Shown one piece after another: positions 5,716 through 9,340 of a stretch of DNA of 9,340 nt (position 1 is its first letter; every line of letters starts with the position of its first letter). The notes beneath the pieces were generated by a model. The model was not told the origin of the DNA and searched no databases. It saw only the letters and a program-made list of their open reading frames with translations. The position numbers and the translations under genes were made by a program. The DNA is taken from contig JAIFMH010000215.1 in the NCBI GenBank assembly GCA_020048595.1, positions 1 through 9,340 of the forward strand, given 5' to 3'. Origin of the DNA: Bacteroidota bacterium. GTDB taxonomy: Bacteria > Bacteroidota > Bacteroidia > Bacteroidales > UBA4417.

Positions 5716-8481
5716 ATGCTGATAAAAACCTATAATGATGTTGTTAATTTTCTGAGTTTTGCTACAAATCTCAGAAAACTACGCAGCCGGATAAATCAAA
5801 GCATCGATTTGCCGGAAATTATCAGTGAATTCCCGAATTCCCATCCGCGAGGATTTATTAAGGAATTTAAAAAGAGAAGGACAACAATAGTTGAAACCTA
5901 CCTGCGAATCACTAAATGCCTTGAATCAGCTGACTACAACGAAAGAGTTCATGCACTGAGCTTATTAGCTGAACATATAATGTATTCGCGTTCGCTAAAA
6001 ATGCCCCTGAATGCCGCAAGAGTGCAGCTTGCGCTGATGAAAGAAGTTGTTAAAAACCGTGATAACAAACGTGTGCAACTCGAATTGATGCGCGATTTTA
6101 CGGTGTCTTCCTACGGGCATCCCAGGTCAATCCGGAACTTCCTTAAAAAGCTTGATATTATTGAAGTACCCGAAACAGGCGAAGAACTTAAAGATCTGAA
6201 AATGGGCTGGGATTTTCATGTTCACGACAGCACTTCGTATGGACGAAAATCACCAATTCAGCTCATTATTGATGCTTTCATTAAAGGAATATCAGAACTT
6301 ACCATTGCATACAATAATCTCGATAGAGAAGAAGCTGTAAAGGAAGTACTGGAAGCTGGCCGTATCCTGGGCATTAAAGTGAATATCGCGTTAGAATTCA
6401 GTGCTCTAACAAATGGAATGCGATTCCATTACATGTATATTTTACCAAACTTTTCGAGTAAAAAAGGACGTTTTAAGAAATTTCTGAAACAAAAAACCGA
6501 TGACTTCAAAGAGTTTCTCCACGAGCTGGAAGAAAATGAAAAAAAGCGTGAGAAAAATATTGAACAACTTATTGAAGACTTTAACAATGAGCATCTTCCG
6601 CAAATCAATGAAGGATATTCACCTGATTCGGTTTACTTCCTGCAACCGCTTTCAATTAAAAGTGACGAGAATGCACCAGGCAATAAGATCTATTCGCGCC
6701 GGCAATTGGGAGAGTTTTTATATCCTAAGCTAAAAACAGTTCTGGAAAAAAGAGCATTACAGATTACGGCACTAAAAATCCAAACGGAAAAATCTCCTGA
6801 AAAGTTTAGCATTCGCGAAATTGAAGCAATCCAAAAAAGATTTATCGAAATTCGTTCGCAATACAGGAACCTGGCACCGGAAAAAATCAGGCTTGAGTAC
6901 TTTGCCGGAAACGAATCATTGGTAGCCGAAACGGCTGTCAGCAGTCTCGAAGATATTTATAACCTTGCTAAAAAAGCAGGAGGCAGTATCAAATTTATCC
7001 AACCCCTCGAACATGGTTTGCAGGCTGCTATTGATAAAATACTCGAAAACCATGAAATGCTGTCTTTTACCGAGATATACAACATGTACGGTACAATTGA
7101 CACCAAAGAATCTGATTTTGTTGTTTTTGCCAATTTCATCAAATTCCTTAATGAAGGCAATAAAGATAAATTAATTCTATTTCTTAATTCAAATAGCTTA
7201 ACATTTAATCAGTATAAATTAGAGAGTACACTGGAATATTTCAGGCATGATAAGCTAATCCCGGCTATTGGAAGCGATGCTGCAGGCCGATCAACCTTAG
7301 CACCTGGAATGGGATTTGTTTTAGAAAGCAGGATTGCAAAACATCAGAGAAAATACTTTGCAAAAAATCATTATACGCTACCGGATGAAATCTCCAATTT
7401 AATTTTCAACCTGGCAAGAATCCCAAAAACTCCTCTCAAAAAGAAAGAAAAACCAAAAATCATTTGTTTGGGTAAACTCGATGCCGGAAAGCACAATTTG
7501 CTTGGTGACGAAAAGATTGAAAAGCTTATCAGTCCTCTGCGCGCATGGGAATACCTGAATCCTGCAATAAAAAATTCCTTATTTATTCTGATTGGATTTA
7601 TTCCGGCATATCTTACTGTTGGTTATGAATATGCGTTTTTATGGTTTGCCATCACAGGTTCACGAAATATGTTCGTTGATGTAATTTCAGGCAACGGTTT
7701 CAGGCCAAAGGAGTGGCACTCAAATGATATTAACTGGACTAATTTTGCTCATTCCCTTTTTTGGACAGGCTTTTCGGTGCCAATTCTGGGATTTGTCAAA
7801 GCACAGTTTGATATAGCCTGGACAGGACCTCATGAAGGAGCACTATTTGAAACCGTAAAATTCTTTTGCCTCAACATTTCAAATGGTATATATCTTGCAA
7901 CTCATAATTACATCAGGGGATTTGATAAAGTTACCACCAGGAGCAATTTTTTCCGTAGCATCATCGCCTGGCCATTTGCAGCAGCATTTTCGCCTTTAGG
8001 CAATGCTTTGTTTCTGCCAAGTATTGTACAAGCTAAATTCTGGTCCGATTTTGTCGCTTCAATTATTGAAGGAAGTGCCAAATACAAAAATATTATCCGT
8101 GTGAAAGACCAGATAATGAAGAGATTAATACCCGATTTAATAAGTGAAGACGATGAAACAGAAAAACTTGCTATGCTTGATATGATCTATTTTGTGAACG
8201 AAAGCACGCGAGCTAAAACTGCATTAAGAAAACAACTTGTTCCAAACCAAAGTACCTTTAAAAAGCTGAAAACTGTAATTCTGAGAAAAAAGAAAAAAAT
8301 TGAAATGCCTAACGAATCGTTCATTGAACTTAAAAAGCGGCTGGAACGCCCTGCAATGGCCAATGATTTGATAGATTATATTATTGAACATTATTATCGT
8401 GAGCAAAGCCTGTTCCTGATTAAAATGGTATCGGAAAACTATTACAAATTACAGAAATGGTTCGAAAAAATTGATAAATAG
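5716..8481 (+). CDS. Uncharacterised 921-residue protein: PHP-phosphoesterase-like region plus hydrophobic C-terminal membrane region
   Basis: I do not recognise a named family. Residues 1-160 look mostly helical. From 164 the sequence resembles a PHP domain, whose members are metal-dependent phosphoesterases: DFHVHDSTSYG supplies the HxH motif (H168, H170); LGIKVNIALEFSA supplies the motif III glutamate (E227); RFHYMYI has a histidine 11 residues later (H238), as in PHP proteins; AGGSIKFIQP (421-430) sits where AGGxxxxAHP is expected; and AIGSDAAG (517-524) matches the GSDxH motif with D521 kept. The usual TDH motif II reads AYNN (198-201), the AHP histidine is Q429, and the last histidine is missing, so the metal site looks incomplete. 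Between them lies a charged, probably coiled helical insert (about 250-390). From 617 the protein turns hydrophobic, with likely membrane segments near 619-648, 677-694, 713-731 and 745-771, then a basic, helical C-terminal tail. ATG 5716 is the first start after an in-frame TAG at 5704. It may act on a phosphorylated substrate at the inner membrane; this is inference. The frame is intact throughout. Confidence 0.85.
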   Translation: MLIKTYNDVVNFLSFATNLRKLRSRINQSIDLPEIISEFPNSHPRGFIKEFKKRRTTIVETYLRITKCLESADYNERVHALSLLAEHIMYSRSLKMPLNAARVQLALMKEVVKNRDNKRVQLELMRDFTVSSYGHPRSIRNFLKKLDIIEVPETGEELKDLKMGWDFHVHDSTSYGRKSPIQLIIDAFIKGISELTIAYNNLDREEAVKEVLEAGRILGIKVNIALEFSALTNGMRFHYMYILPNFSSKKGRFKKFLKQKTDDFKEFLHELEENEKKREKNIEQLIEDFNNEHLPQINEGYSPDSVYFLQPLSIKSDENAPGNKIYSRRQLGEFLYPKLKTVLEKRALQITALKIQTEKSPEKFSIREIEAIQKRFIEIRSQYRNLAPEKIRLEYFAGNESLVAETAVSSLEDIYNLAKKAGGSIKFIQPLEHGLQAAIDKILENHEMLSFTEIYNMYGTIDTKESDFVVFANFIKFLNEGNKDKLILFLNSNSLTFNQYKLESTLEYFRHDKLIPAIGSDAAGRSTLAPGMGFVLESRIAKHQRKYFAKNHYTLPDEISNLIFNLARIPKTPLKKKEKPKIICLGKLDAGKHNLLGDEKIEKLISPLRAWEYLNPAIKNSLFILIGFIPAYLTVGYEYAFLWFAITGSRNMFVDVISGNGFRPKEWHSNDINWTNFAHSLFWTGFSVPILGFVKAQFDIAWTGPHEGALFETVKFFCLNISNGIYLATHNYIRGFDKVTTRSNFFRSIIAWPFAAAFSPLGNALFLPSIVQAKFWSDFVASIIEGSAKYKNIIRVKDQIMKRLIPDLISEDDETEKLAMLDMIYFVNESTRAKTALRKQLVPNQSTFKKLKTVILRKKKKIEMPNESFIELKKRLERPAMANDLIDYIIEHYYREQSLFLIKMVSENYYKLQKWFEKIDK

Positions 8482-8772
8482 TAATTCAATTGAGGTAATT
8501 TATTTAATGTATTTCTCCGATAGGAATAAGCATTGCATCATACCAATCAACTATAACTGAAACTAATATTTAAAATCAGGATCATTTATTATTTGTGTAT
8601 CTAAATAGTCTAAAATCAGAAATTATCAAGCTATATTGCTGTATATCAATTTTTTGCGCTTGTTTTTCTATTTAATCTCTATACATTGGGTATTTAACTT
8701 CTGTTTTTTTATTCCACTAATAAAATAATAGTGCGTTCATAATTGTTATTTTTGAAGTGTGAAATTAAATTT
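8482..8772 (+). other. Intergenic region upstream of the exported-protein gene
   Basis: An AT-rich gap of 291 bases between the stop of the 921-residue gene and ATG 8773. I find no convincing hairpin terminator, RNA gene or open frame in it. The only supported element is the promoter-like site near its right end, listed separately. Confidence 0.6.
8747..8754 (+). promoter_or_regulatory. Probable Bacteroidota-type -7 promoter element for the exported-protein gene
   Basis: TATTTTTG is a perfect TAnnTTTG match ending 18 bases before the ATG at 8773, so the leader would be short (roughly 10 bases). No good -33 TTTG is seen about 20 bases upstream, where the sequence is AT-rich. Confidence 0.45.
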
Positions 8773-9340
8773 ATGAAAAAAATACTTGTAATTGCTTTCC
8801 TGATTACAGCTTCTCTTGCTTTATTTGCTCAGAGCAGCAAACCATTGCGACTTGAAATACCGGCACCTGCAGGGAGTGACCCTTTTAATTATGTAACTGC
8901 AGGGAAATATGGGATATGCGTATTTTTTCCAACAATAAGTGAAAGTGGGAAGGATAGCATCAGTTGGTCATTTATGATGACTGATGACCAGCTTAAAGAA
9001 AAATGGCATAAAATGTTTCCACTTCATAAGGATGTAACCTACTTGAAAAGCCTATCAACAAAGGAAGCTATTTATTTACTTTTTCATGATACCAAGAGAA
9101 GTAAGGACGGCAATATTTTTGTTTTTATGATAATACCCCGCCTGCAGGTAGTTACTGAGCACAGAGGTGCCATACCTGATAAGGCAGAAGTTGTTGATTT
9201 CGACATATCAGATAATGTTGCTTTTATTGGTTATAACAGCAGAAAAAATCAACCTGGAATTATTGGATTTTCACTTGTTTCAGGTGAAAAACGCAACTAT
9301 GAAATCACATCTGAAAAAGATGCCCTGCTGCTGGATCTTG
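8773..9340 (+). CDS. Exported protein of unknown function, 3' truncated by window edge
   Basis: Open from ATG 8773 to the last base, giving 189 full codons with no stop. Residues 1-19 form a clear Sec signal peptide: basic MKK, a hydrophobic core (ILVIAFLITASLALF) and a likely cleavage site at FA|QS. No lipobox cysteine follows, so it is probably a periplasmic, outer-membrane or secreted protein rather than a lipoprotein. The mature part begins KPLRLEIPAPAGSDPFNYV and shows alternating short hydrophobic strands (YGICVFFP, AIYLLFHD, IFVFMIIP, NVAFIGYN, GIIGFSLV), which suggests a beta-rich fold, perhaps a propeller-like or repeat sensor protein. No family is recognised, and the C-terminal part that could carry a sorting or barrel domain lies outside the window. 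Preceded by a 291-bp gap and a promoter-like element, so it likely starts a new transcription unit. Confidence 0.88.
   Translation, partial: MKKILVIAFLITASLALFAQSSKPLRLEIPAPAGSDPFNYVTAGKYGICVFFPTISESGKDSISWSFMMTDDQLKEKWHKMFPLHKDVTYLKSLSTKEAIYLLFHDTKRSKDGNIFVFMIIPRLQVVTEHRGAIPDKAEVVDFDISDNVAFIGYNSRKNQPGIIGFSLVSGEKRNYEITSEKDALLLDL

Noticed and set aside
8571..8619. Direct repeat TAAAATCAG occurring at 8571-8579 and 8611-8619
   Set aside because: Nine bases twice in a very AT-rich gap can easily arise by chance; no third copy or even phasing that would suggest an operator array or CRISPR.

Overview
The window looks like a piece of a chromosome from an AT-rich member of the Bacteroidota. Three things point there. 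The DnaK C-terminus reads VTDVDFEEVK. A large secreted protein ends in a type IX secretion (T9SS) sorting domain. Several gene starts are preceded by sequences matching the Bacteroidota -7 promoter element TAnnTTTG, with no clear Shine-Dalgarno sites. All recognisable genes lie on the + strand. I see no mobile element, tRNA, rRNA or CRISPR array.

Layout: (1) 1-1194 is the 3' two thirds of dnaK, cut by the window edge and closed by a clear intrinsic terminator (1211-1248). (2) 1357/1384-4569 encodes a roughly 1,060-1,070-residue secreted multidomain protein: three lamin-tail-like domains, a bacterial Ig-like domain, a Ser/Thr-rich-type beta domain, a DUF5689/OB-like region and a T9SS tail. Its natural ATG at 1357 is followed two codons later by an in-frame TAA, in what is otherwise a textbook signal peptide. 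The gene is closed by a perfect 16-bp hairpin terminator (4592-4633). (3) 4634-5119 is about 490 bp without a convincing gene; it may hold the remains of a small one. (4) 5120-5587 encodes a compact CYTH-domain (triphosphate tunnel) protein. (5) 5716-8481 encodes a 921-residue protein with a degenerate PHP-phosphoesterase-like region followed by a hydrophobic, probably membrane-embedded C-terminal region; I do not recognise it as a named family. (6) 8773-9340 is the 5' part of a gene for an exported protein of unknown function, cut by the right edge.

The genes do not form an obvious operon. Terminators separate dnaK, the T9SS protein and what follows, and promoter-like elements sit just upstream of several genes. 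The CYTH gene and the 921-residue gene are the only pair that could be functionally linked: same strand, 128 bp apart, both in or near phosphate-ester chemistry. That link is inference. The most noteworthy items are the nonsense codon in the T9SS protein's signal peptide and the unusual PHP-like/membrane protein.
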